Below the pieces are notes generated by a model. That model saw only the letters and a list, made by a program, of their open reading frames with translations, was not told the DNA's origin and searched no databases. Of a stretch of 5,351 bases of DNA, positions 1-5,298 are shown one piece after another (positions within the stretch are counted from its first letter, which is position 1; every line of letters starts with the position of its first letter). The translations under genes were made by a program, and so were the position numbers. Source of the stretch: Prevotella sp. CAG:1058 (GTDB lineage Bacteria; Bacteroidota; Bacteroidia; Bacteroidales; Bacteroidaceae); NCBI GenBank assembly GCA_000433175.1, contig HF986624.1, forward strand, positions 1-5,351, read 5' to 3'.

Positions 1-66
1 TTCCGTAATGTTGCACTTGCTAGTTGACTCTGCCATAATAAAAAAAAGTAAAAAATGAGTGAATAA

Positions 67-98
67 TTTGGCTATATCAATAAAAAGATATACCTTTG
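67..98 (+). promoter_or_regulatory. Bacteroidales-type promoter of tRNA-Lys
   Basis: A TTTG element at 67-70 is followed after 20 bases by TACCTTTG at 91-98. This matches the -33/-7 pattern (TTTG, 19-21 bases, TAnnTTTG) used by the primary sigma factor of Bacteroidota. Transcription should start around 103-106, about 25 bases before the mature tRNA 5' end, which is what a short pre-tRNA leader would require. No other gene lies close enough downstream to be its main target. Confidence 0.8.
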
Positions 99-129
99 CA
101 CTCGCTTTTAGAAATCTAAAAGTGGTTTA

Positions 130-205
130 GATCCGTTAGCTCAGCAGGTAGAGCACAACACTTTTAATGTTGGGGTCTTGGGTTCGAGCCCCAAACGGAT
201 CACCA
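130..205 (+). tRNA. tRNA-Lys, anticodon UUU
   Basis: This is a complete cloverleaf. The acceptor stem GATCCGT (130-136) pairs with ACGGATC (195-201), followed by discriminator A202 and an encoded CCA at 203-205. The D arm contains AGCTCAGCAGGTAGAGC. The anticodon arm is CAACA-CTTTTAA-TGTTG with anticodon TTT, so it reads AAA/AAG lysine codons. The T arm is GGGGT...GGTTCGAGCC-type with the invariant GTTCGA core. It has its own promoter upstream and terminator downstream, so it appears to be a single-gene unit. tRNA 3' ends are common integration sites, but no second copy of this 3' end occurs in the window, so there is no evidence of an integrated element bounded here. Confidence 0.97.
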
Positions 206-213
206 AATAAAAT

Positions 214-245
214 AAAGGTCTTCAGCAATGAAGACCTTTTATTTT
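214..245 (+). terminator. Rho-independent terminator of tRNA-Lys
   Basis: A 10-bp perfect stem, AAAGGTCTTC (214-223) with GAAGACCTTT (230-239), encloses a 6-base loop. It runs into a T-rich stretch (TTTTATTTTT) ending near 246. It starts 9 bases after the tRNA CCA end, so it is the natural end of the tRNA transcript. Confidence 0.88.
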
Positions 246-660
246 TCTACTTTTTTGAATATTCGGATGGTTCCGCTCACAGCCAACCGAACATCGTTCA
301 TGTTTATCAGATGTCTCGAGGTTGCCTGGGCGTTGTTGGTATCGTATGTAAAGGGTGCTTTTCTCTCGATAAAGAAGCGCTCGGCTTACTTATGTCGACA
401 GGCTTTTAAACGTATTTCTGATTTTTCCAGCTTTATCAGCTTGGTGTATACTATTTTATATATAACGTGAATTCGTTTAACTCCCGTTGTTTTATTATAC
501 TTATTAACTTTTTAATAACCGAAATAAAATAGATTTATTCGTTTTAAAAATACAATTAAAAATACTATCATTATCTTTTGCACCGTCATCTTCACTATAA
601 ACTAAAACAATATCTGTAAATGTTAAATATTATATGCAAGTAAATAAATAGCTACTTAAT
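246..660. other. Gene-free A/T-rich intergenic region
   Basis: No gene, RNA or repeat could be supported here on either strand. The open frames crossing 167-470 begin inside the tRNA or its terminator, have no family resemblance and end in low-complexity residues, so they look fortuitous. Bases 246-410 have a more balanced composition than the very A/T-rich 410-660. They could be the eroded remnant of a former gene, but no translated fragment was recognisable. A TATCTTTTG string at 572-580 resembles a -7 box with one extra T but lacks a partner at the proper distance. Confidence 0.5.
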
Positions 661-664
661 TATT

Positions 665-694
665 TTTGTGTCTCAAAATAATGGCCTATCTTTG
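665..694 (+). promoter_or_regulatory. Promoter of the small protein / GNAT operon, with a possible operator
   Basis: TATCTTTG at 687-694 is a strong -7 element, and TTTG at 665-668 serves as the -33 element. The 18-base spacing is slightly shorter than usual. Transcription should begin near 700, which leaves a leader of about 25 bases before the ATG at 726 and rules out the upstream in-frame starts at 666 and 681. An interrupted palindrome, TTTTG(tgtct)CAAAA at 664-678, sits over the -33 element. It could be an operator for autoregulation, as is usual for toxin-antitoxin operons, but this is only suggestive. Confidence 0.65.
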
Positions 695-725
695 CAGTAC
701 AAACATCAGAATCAATAGAATCGGT

Positions 726-893
726 ATGTTAGGAATTAAGACAAGGCGCACCCCTGTTACGGGAGACATTGCGGATAATATTCGTGATGCTGTTGCCCGT
801 GTCGCTACCGGGCAACTTAATGAGTGTGAAAAGGAAAGCGTAAAACGCTCAAAAGAATTGTTGAGCCGATATAATTTTAAATGGGAATTTTAA
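726..893 (+). CDS. Small basic-acidic protein, possible antitoxin partner of the GNAT protein
   Basis: A 55-residue protein of no family I recognise. The N-terminus is basic (KTRR at residues 5-8). The middle, roughly residues 13-48, is charged and predicted helical: it contains DNIRDAVARVATG and then EKESVKRSKELLSRY. It ends in an aromatic tail, YNFKWEF. No signal peptide, membrane segment or obvious ribbon-helix-helix motif is visible. The ATG at 726 was chosen because the -7 box lies at 687-694, so earlier in-frame starts would precede the transcript start. Its TAA (891-893) directly abuts the ATG of the GNAT gene at 894, which implies translational coupling. A short charged protein immediately before a TacT/AtaT-like GNAT fits an antitoxin whose C-terminal tail masks the enzyme. 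That role is inferred from gene order, not from homology. Confidence 0.7.
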   Translation: MLGIKTRRTPVTGDIADNIRDAVARVATGQLNECEKESVKRSKELLSRYNFKWEF

Positions 894-1499
894 ATGAGTG
901 ATAAATGGAGTATAAAGAGGGCTGATGACATATCGGCCCTCTTTAATTTTAGATGTGGTGTTAAGGCTATGGACGACTTCATACACGACAAGGAAAAAGG
1001 GTTGGCCAAATATATTGAACTCAAGTTGTCTAAACTTTGGCTTGTCTATGAAGGAGAAGAAGTTGTGGCTTTTTTCGCATTAAGCAAGGATGCACTTGTA
1101 TTAAATTCACAGGACAGAAATATTATTGAAAAGGACAAAAATAAATCATCAGCTTTACCAGCAAAAGAAGAAAATGTCTTTTGGGAACAAGAAAAATATC
1201 CGGCTATAGAAATTGATTACCTTGCAGTAAGAGAGGATAAAAGAACTGAGAATAATTGCAATTTGGGTTCCGCCATAATTGAGTCAATAGCACAAATTGC
1301 AGTCAATGACAATTTAACGTCAACTCTGTTTCTTACGGTAGAGGCCTTACATACAGACTACTACAGCACTATCGGATTTTATAAAAAATGTAATTTCGCG
1401 TATAGTGAAAAAGATATGGACAATTATGAATATAACAAACGTTATGGCACGACTTTTACTACACGCAGGATGTATAAAATTATAATCCCGAATAACTAA
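894..1499 (+). CDS. GNAT-family N-acetyltransferase, TacT/AtaT toxin-like
   Basis: A 201-residue predicted cytosolic acetyltransferase using acetyl-CoA. The N-terminal stretch FRCGVKAMDDFIHDK (residues 19-33) resembles the F-x-CG...LD-x-F(L/I) segment of TacT/AtaT-type GNAT toxins, which acetylate aminoacyl-tRNAs. A core strand, LWLVYEGEEVVAFFALS (about 48-64), is followed by IEIDYLAVREDKR (about 105-117), the usual strand and turn before the acetyl-CoA pyrophosphate loop. The helix LGSAIIESIAQIA follows. A late GFYKKCNF segment (about 160-167) matches the FYxxxGF signature. The normal Q/RxxGxG/A loop is degenerate here (NNCNLGSA), and a charged insertion, roughly residues 70-95, precedes the core. 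The gene is A/T-rich compared with 2397-4814, suggesting separate acquisition. It is the second gene of the operon and is followed by a terminator 1 base later. A non-toxin GNAT remains possible. Confidence 0.82.
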   Translation: MSDKWSIKRADDISALFNFRCGVKAMDDFIHDKEKGLAKYIELKLSKLWLVYEGEEVVAFFALSKDALVLNSQDRNIIEKDKNKSSALPAKEENVFWEQEKYPAIEIDYLAVREDKRTENNCNLGSAIIESIAQIAVNDNLTSTLFLTVEALHTDYYSTIGFYKKCNFAYSEKDMDNYEYNKRYGTTFTTRRMYKIIIPNN

Positions 1500-1500
1500 A

Positions 1501-1547
1501 GTAAAAGCGGCGCGCCGCATCTGCATGTGTGTACCGCTTTTGCTTTT
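1501..1547. terminator. Hairpin terminator after GNAT, probably bidirectional
   Basis: GTAAAAGCGG (1501-1510) pairs with CCGCTTTTGC (1534-1543) to give a 10-bp stem with one wobble pair, followed by TTTTC. On the minus strand the same stem is followed by TTTTACTTTAG, so it could also stop transcripts arriving from the leftward promoter at 1878-1909. The 23-base loop includes part of a 12-bp GC palindrome, GCGGCGCGCCGC (1507-1518), which could form a competing structure. Confidence 0.72.
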
Positions 1548-1780
1548 CTATGGAATTATATTGGCTCAGTGTAAATATATCCTCACTAAATTTCTACTGA
1601 GTCGGAATAAGTTGTTTTGACAATCTGTTTTAGCTGTGTAAAAGCTTTATGGCTTAACTTTATAATAAATGTATGTTCACAATTTATTGGTTGTAGATGC
1701 GTTGGTTTAAGTACATTTATTACATGTAGCTGAATGGCGTGGTGGAATGGAATAGCCTTAGCCCTAATCCACGCATTAAA
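1548..1780. other. Intergenic region with no recognisable gene
   Basis: Both strands are interrupted by stops and no coding resemblance is seen. One hairpin, GCGTGG (1737-1742) with CCACGC (1769-1774), lies just left of the long inverted repeat. A leftward transcript from the promoter in the repeat-flanked segment would cross it. A weaker CTCAGT/ACTGAG pair sits at 1565-1570 and 1596-1601. Neither is followed by a convincing T-tract. Confidence 0.5.
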
Positions 1781-1863
1781 TTGCTGAAGAAGCCCGGTAA
1801 ATCTTTAATGAAAGAAGGATGTGGAGGTTTCTTGATAGTGGAAAGTGTTTTATAGATATGAAG
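1781..1863 (+). repeat. Left arm of a perfect 83-bp inverted repeat
   Basis: Every base of 1781-1863 is the reverse complement of 2038-2120. The comparison was made block by block with no mismatch. Identity stops abruptly at both ends: the flanking bases A1780 and G2121 do not pair, nor do C1864 and A2037. Perfect identity over this length outside a gene implies recent duplication or continuing recombination between the arms. No matching target-site duplication flanks the pair, which argues against a simple transposon or MITE. Confidence 0.97.
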
Positions 1864-1877
1864 CGTCCATTCGCATG

Positions 1878-1910
1878 CAAAGATACGAAAAAGTACGGAT
1901 ATTGTACAAT
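1878..1910 (-). promoter_or_regulatory. Leftward Bacteroidales promoter inside the inverted-repeat segment
   Basis: On the minus strand TATCTTTG (plus-strand bases 1878-1885) is a perfect -7 element. An ATTG (1907-1910) lies 21 bases upstream as the -33 element. Transcription would start near 1871 and run through the left repeat arm toward the GNAT terminator. No equivalent plus-strand -7 box was found in 1864-2037, so the promoter activity is one-directional. Confidence 0.72.
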
Positions 1911-1912
1911 AT
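1899..1912. promoter_or_regulatory. 14-bp perfect palindrome over the -33 element
   Basis: ATATTGTACAATAT at 1899-1912 is its own reverse complement and overlaps the -33 region of the leftward promoter. A perfect dyad at this spot suggests a dimeric repressor or activator site that would travel with the promoter on inversion. It could also be chance in A/T-rich DNA. Confidence 0.4.
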
Positions 1913-2037
1913 ATCGATAAACTTTTTTTGTTTAAATTTTATTTCTAACAAATGACAGAAATGTCCGTTGTTTTGTCCAATCAGTAACTCCCGTAAAGTA
2001 ATATGCTGATATTAAAGATTTTATCAAATAAACGATA

Positions 2038-2120
2038 CTTCATATCTATAAAACACTTTCCACTATCAAGAAACCTCCACATCCTTCTTTCATTAAAGAT
2101 TTACCGGGCTTCTTCAGCAA
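2038..2120 (-). repeat. Right arm of the perfect 83-bp inverted repeat
   Basis: The exact reverse complement of 1781-1863. In either orientation of the central segment, the promoter would transcribe the same 83-nt sequence first. The early leader RNA is therefore constant and only the sequence beyond it changes. This arm lies about 275 bases upstream of the NusG-like start codon. Confidence 0.97.
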
Positions 2121-2173
2121 GAAGAGACTTAATTGATAAAATAAATTAACTTTGTGGTATGGAAATAGGTTTA

Positions 2174-2263
2174 ATGAAGCGTAAAACGCTTCGTTTGTCC
2201 CGCCACATAACACGGAGGCTATTTGTTGCTGAGGTTCTTCCAGAATACCGCCGTTACACCTGA
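2174..2263 (+). CDS. Possible short leader ORF (29 residues)
   Basis: An ATG at 2174 opens 29 codons ending in TGA at 2261-2263. The product is strongly basic, beginning MKRKTLRLSRHITRR, and its codons overlap the hairpin at 2175-2193. An in-frame ATG at 2159 would add five residues. It lies in the leader of the NusG-like gene and could act as a leader peptide, but it has no recognisable family and no clear ribosome binding site. An open frame of this length is easily fortuitous. Confidence 0.2.
   Translation: MKRKTLRLSRHITRRLFVAEVLPEYRRYT
2175..2193 (+). promoter_or_regulatory. Leader RNA hairpin upstream of the NusG-like gene
   Basis: GAAGCG (2176-2181) pairs with CGCTTC (2187-2192) across the 5-base loop TAAAA, and a T-G wobble can extend it. 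It is not followed by a T-tract, so it is not an intrinsic terminator. Specialised NusG paralogs such as RfaH and LoaP act at hairpin-containing leader elements. This hairpin is a candidate recruitment or pause site for the protein encoded just downstream, which is inference. Confidence 0.4.
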
Positions 2264-2374
2264 AACAAGGTTCCTGATAACTCTCGTGCGTTTGTCATGA
2301 GGGGAATAATGGAAGCATATTTTTCTGAAATAAGAAGTTAGGGAAGAACCAGGATTTTGACACGGAAGAATTTT

Positions 2375-2392
2375 CCTTAACTCGGTTAAAGG
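2375..2392 (+). promoter_or_regulatory. Small hairpin covering the ribosome binding site of the NusG-like gene
   Basis: TTAAC (2377-2381) pairs with GTTAA (2385-2389) around a TCG loop. The stem can continue with CC/GG (2375-2376 with 2391-2392) past a bulged A. The AAAGG at 2388-2392, the only Shine-Dalgarno-like run before the ATG at 2397, lies in the 3' side of this stem, so folding could lower translation initiation. Confidence 0.35.
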
Positions 2393-2396
2393 CACA

Positions 2397-3953
2397 ATGC
2401 TTACTTCTCAATCTGATACTGCGTCAACAAATGTTCCGGTGTCCCGATACAGGGATAAACTAAACAGCATTGATTTTAAGTGGTTTGTTGTACGTTCGCT
2501 TCCGCATCAGGAACGTAAGCTTACCGAACTGCTGTTGTCGTACATGGCTGGTAATAAGAACATGCTCGAGGTGTATAGCCCTACGCATACCACCGCAAGC
2601 GTAGGCAACAGGGAGAAGGACACACGTGCGCCGTTGTTTGCAGGCTTCGTTTTCGTGCTTTCCACCCAGCAGGTTGTCGTTGACTTTATTGACAGGTTTT
2701 ATCCGGAAGGGGCTGTGCTTTACGACCATAGCAAATGGCACGGAGGTAAACCGCGTTTTCTTACCATACCTGAGGAACAGATGCGTTTCTTTAAGGACTT
2801 CAACGAGAATTTTGCCGACAAGGTTATTGTACTTGAGCGCCCTTATTCAGATTATGCCTTTAATCCGAAAACTAACGAGCCGAACGAGATTGTCAAGGTT
2901 GTCGACGGTCCGTTGAAGGGGTGTGAAGGTTATCTGACGCGTTTCCGCAGGGACAAACGGCTTGTATTTAATATGAAGTCGTTAGATTCGGATAAATACT
3001 TTGCAGTATCCATTCCGAATATCTGGAGCCTTCAGGTTGTGCGCCTGCATAACGCCGAAAACGACCGGCAGACTATAGGAACGCTGAAAGAACGTGCCGT
3101 GGATTTGCTGGTAGGCATGATACAAGGTTGCGGATATGGCGACAGGACGTTGCCCCTGCTATATGAAATTACCGACTACCTGGCTGCAACTCCTACACTT
3201 TTGGGGCTGTGTCAGAAACTTTTTAAGAATGGCGACTGTGAGCTTAGCCGCAGGATTGCCCGGCTTAGCACAAGTGACGCAGAACTTGTTTTGAATCTTG
3301 TACGTTACGAAAAAAGCAATCCCGGCTATGTAAGGGATAACTGGCAAAACCTTGTAATCCGTCCATTCCTTACCCCGACATCAGGTATTGAGTTTGATGA
3401 AGGCAAGGATGAAGGCCGGATTATACATAAGGACTTCACGGAAATAATCAGCAAGGTCAGCATTACCGAGTTAGCATATTATCCGAGTAAGGAAAAGGAA
3501 GAAACGCTTACCACGACATATTTCACGCATATCGGCGTAATCAAGAATAATGACAACAGCTTCACACTGTTTGCCAACTGGGACAGTTTTCTTAAGGAAT
3601 ATTTCCGGACCGAAGGTAATGCTAATTTGCGTTTGGTACAGGGAACAACTCAGATCGTAAATGATGAAGAAACAGACGGATGTAAGGCGGAAAAGCTGGT
3701 ACAATCGTTCCGAAATTACGCTCCCACCTTGTATGGTGTGCTGACGGATGACAGTTCTAAAGTAAGGGCAGTAATGGATTTCAAGGTTGGTGCTGATAAG
3801 TTGAATGTCCTTGCTGTCACCACGGTTTCAGAAACAGGCAAGGCAAAAGACGAGCTGATACAGACCTGTATAAGCATTTGTAAGGAGATTAACACCACTA
3901 CCCATCTTGCCGTTTGGCGCCGGTATTTGCGTAGCGTATGGCTGCATGTTTAA
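2397..3953 (+). CDS. NusG/UpxY-like transcription antiterminator with long C-terminal extension
   Basis: A 518-residue cytoplasmic protein predicted to bind RNA polymerase and modify elongation. Residues about 27-150 form a NusG N-terminal (NGN) domain, with the typical opening KWFVVRSLPHQERKLTELL and later RAPLFAGFVFV. Residues about 162-212 form a KOW-type domain containing EIVKVVDGPLKGCEGYLTRF and ending near PNIW. UpxY antiterminators of Bacteroides capsule loci share this two-domain plan but are only about 170-190 residues. Residues about 220-518 are an extra region I do not recognise: a helical part (about 225-320), a strand-rich part (about 345-475) and a tail ending AVWRRYLRSVWLHV. 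No membrane segment or signal peptide is visible. The ATG is preceded by AAAGG at 4-base spacing. The gene sits downstream of the putative invertible promoter and 15 bases before the invertase-like gene. Its role is probably regulatory, and its target operon is not identified here. Confidence 0.85.
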   Translation: MLTSQSDTASTNVPVSRYRDKLNSIDFKWFVVRSLPHQERKLTELLLSYMAGNKNMLEVYSPTHTTASVGNREKDTRAPLFAGFVFVLSTQQVVVDFIDRFYPEGAVLYDHSKWHGGKPRFLTIPEEQMRFFKDFNENFADKVIVLERPYSDYAFNPKTNEPNEIVKVVDGPLKGCEGYLTRFRRDKRLVFNMKSLDSDKYFAVSIPNIWSLQVVRLHNAENDRQTIGTLKERAVDLLVGMIQGCGYGDRTLPLLYEITDYLAATPTLLGLCQKLFKNGDCELSRRIARLSTSDAELVLNLVRYEKSNPGYVRDNWQNLVIRPFLTPTSGIEFDEGKDEGRIIHKDFTEIISKVSITELAYYPSKEKEETLTTTYFTHIGVIKNNDNSFTLFANWDSFLKEYFRTEGNANLRLVQGTTQIVNDEETDGCKAEKLVQSFRNYAPTLYGVLTDDSSKVRAVMDFKVGADKLNVLAVTTVSETGKAKDELIQTCISICKEINTTTHLAVWRRYLRSVWLHV

Positions 3954-3968
3954 AATAATAATGAGAAT

Positions 3969-4814
3969 TTGAAAAACGAGTTACATGACATATCCGCGGC
4001 TGCCGTGGCATTGAAATCGGAGAAGGATATTGGTTTCATCGCTTTTGCCAGGTCGCGTGTTGGTAAATTGCAGGGCGAAGGAAAGTTTGACGCCGCCCAT
4101 AAACTGAATGCCTATATAAGCCGGTTCATGGCGTATCTCGGTAAAAACGACATTCCGTTCAGGAACTTCGACTCCATGCTGATGCACGATTACCATTTGT
4201 GGCTTAAAAACAAGGATTTGGGTGAAAACTCTATATCCCTGTATATCCGTAACCTGAAGCGTATTTACCGGCTGGCTGTGGATGAAGGTCTGACAAAGGA
4301 GCGTCATCCGTTTAAGGACATCAATGTAAGCTATCGCAGGAAGAAGGAGCGTAACGGCCTTACGCTCGACGAGATAAAGCGCCTGCGCGGCCTCGACCTC
4401 GGCTCGCTTCATCCTTCGCTGTCGTTCGCCCGCGACATCTTCCTCTTTTCTGTCTTCACCCACGGCATGACCGGCGGCGACATCTTCCATCTTACAAAGG
4501 ACAACATACGCGACGGCCACCTCGTCTATCGCCCCAAGTCCACCGGTAGGGAAGTCACCCTCTTGTGGGAGCCCATCCTTCAGGAGATAGTCGACCGCCA
4601 CGCCCGTCCCGATACACAGTATCTCTTCCCGGTAATCACTTCGTCCGACCCGCACGAACAGTGGAAGCAGCACTGCGCCACCCTGCATAACATAAACCGA
4701 AACCTGAAGAAGATAGGCCGGATGCTCGACATTCCTTTCCCGCTGACCATGACCGTGGCCCACCACTCGTGGGAGAGCATGACACGCGGCCTTACGGTCG
4801 GCAACCTGCTTTGA
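3969..4814 (+). pseudogene. Degenerate tyrosine-type DNA invertase / recombinase remnant
   Basis: A 281-residue relative of the roughly 310-residue Bacteroidales tyrosine DNA invertases that flip capsule promoters. Residues about 22-120 are the SAM-like core-binding domain (FARSRV...AHKLNAYISRFMAYLG...YIRNLKRIYRLAVDEGL). Residues about 130-281 are the catalytic domain (LTLDEIKRL, FARDIFLFS). The first catalytic arginine (family TRGM) is histidine here (FTHGM, H165). The HxxR arginine (family VARHSW) is also histidine (VAHHSW, H265). A lysine remains at 190 (PKSTG). The frame stops right after this motif, so the GMGH motif and nucleophilic tyrosine are absent, and no frame downstream restores them. 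The TTG start at 3969 is the best available; an ATG at 3961 is out of frame. The protein cannot catalyse strand exchange by the usual mechanism. A retained DNA-binding role is possible but unproven. Confidence 0.82.
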
Positions 4815-5120
4815 CGAAACCATACAACAGCCGGCAGGCATGTCCTCATGCGTAGCCCTGCAATTCCTCATGTGTGCATACCTGCGGCGGCGCCGTCTGT
4901 AAAAACCCCTTGAAATGTTTGTCGATATTATGTAATCCATATTTGACTGGTTTTAGATAATTAGCACAAGCGTAATCAAACACTGCAAATATACAAAACC
5001 CATAACATGTAAATGGGAATCTGTCCCAAACAGGACAACAAATAACAAACACAATAACAGAATCAGAAATATACGAACTCAATCCTCCGCTTAACCCTCC
5101 GCAATAAAGAGAACCTTGCC
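4815..5120. other. Intergenic region, no gene recognised
   Basis: The G+C-rich character of the invertase-like gene continues to about 4895 and then drops sharply to A/T-rich DNA. The missing invertase C-terminus is not encoded here in any plus frame. Minus-strand open frames over 4580-5082 look like antisense shadows of the G+C-rich stretch. On the minus strand a TATATTTG box lies at 4986-4993, but its only -33 candidate is a weak TTT 17 bases upstream. A leftward antisense transcript over the invertase-like gene is possible but poorly supported. Confidence 0.45.
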
Positions 5121-5124
5121 AAAA

Positions 5125-5226
5125 GTGAAACAGGCTTAACAGGTGAATATGCTTAACAAGTGAATTAGTTTAACAGTGAACACGCTAAACCAGGTGAAAA
5201 CATATGACAAGTGCATTTGGATTTTT
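5125..5226 (+). repeat. Degenerate ~17-bp tandem array headed by GTGAA
   Basis: GTGAA (GTGCA in the last unit) recurs at 5125, 5143, 5160, 5176, 5194 and 5211, giving unit lengths of 18, 17, 16, 18 and 17. The first four units share a GTGAAnnnGCTTAACA-like consensus, with TTAACA or TAAACC near the end. Later units are more diverged. No spacers of constant length separate identical repeats, so it is not a CRISPR array. Confidence 0.7.
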
Positions 5227-5227
5227 C

Positions 5228-5298
5228 TCTTTTCACTTTTCTCTTTTCACTTAATAGTGTCAATTGGATTCTTCACTCTTCACTTTTCACTTTTCACT
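5228..5298. repeat. TTCAC-rich array, complementary to the GTGAA array
   Basis: TTCAC recurs at 5232, 5246, 5272, 5279, 5286 and 5293. The last four are spaced exactly 7 bases apart as TTCACTT/TTCACTC heptamers, and the first two are 14 apart. TTCAC is the reverse complement of the GTGAA that heads the preceding array. For example, AAAAGTGAAA at 5121-5130 is fully complementary to TTTCACTTTT at 5231-5240. Confidence 0.7.

Larger units (their letters stand above)
1864..2037. promoter_or_regulatory. Putative invertible promoter segment (apparent OFF orientation)
   Basis: These 174 bases are enclosed by the perfect 83-bp inverted repeat. They contain one good Bacteroidales promoter, which points left, away from the NusG-like gene at 2397. 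No open frame of note lies inside. Inversion between the arms would move the -7 box to about 2016-2023 reading right, giving a start near 2030 and a leader of about 365 bases to the ATG at 2397. Invertible promoters ahead of UpxY/NusG-like genes are well established in Bacteroides capsule loci. The unusual point here is the repeat length, much longer than the roughly 20-30 bp typical there. That this segment actually inverts is inference. Confidence 0.72.

Noticed and set aside
130..205. tRNA-Lys as an attachment site for an integrated element covering this window
   Set aside because: No repeat of the tRNA 3' end occurs elsewhere in the window, and the only recombinase-like gene is far away, of the invertase type and degenerate.
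167..470. Overlapping plus-strand open frames of about 80 codons
   Set aside because: They begin inside the tRNA or its terminator, lack a promoter or ribosome site of their own, resemble no family and have low-complexity ends.
666..725. Longer N-terminus for the small gene using TTG 666 or ATG 681
   Set aside because: The -7 box at 687-694 puts the transcript start near 700, so these codons would not be in the mRNA.
1781..2120. Insertion sequence or MITE with long terminal inverted repeats
   Set aside because: No transposase and no target-site duplication flank the arms, and the internal promoter facing away from a NusG-like regulator fits an invertible promoter better. A MITE cannot be fully excluded without genome comparison.
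2147..2154. TAACTTTG -7-like box just right of the inverted repeat
   Set aside because: No TTTG or TTG lies 19-21 bases upstream in the current sequence; the nearest TTG is only 11 bases away. It could supply weak basal transcription but is not supported as a promoter.
3981..4940. 319-codon minus-strand open frame opposite the invertase-like gene
   Set aside because: It is the antisense of a high-G+C coding sequence, which often leaves long open frames. The product has no domain resemblance and begins with an arginine-rich stretch from a GCC/GGC run.
4846..5082. 78-codon minus-strand open frame in the right intergenic region
   Set aside because: No family resemblance and no good promoter. 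It overlaps a G+C boundary and looks fortuitous.
5125..5298. CRISPR array
   Set aside because: The units are short and degenerate, with variable spacing and no unique spacers, and no cas gene is nearby.
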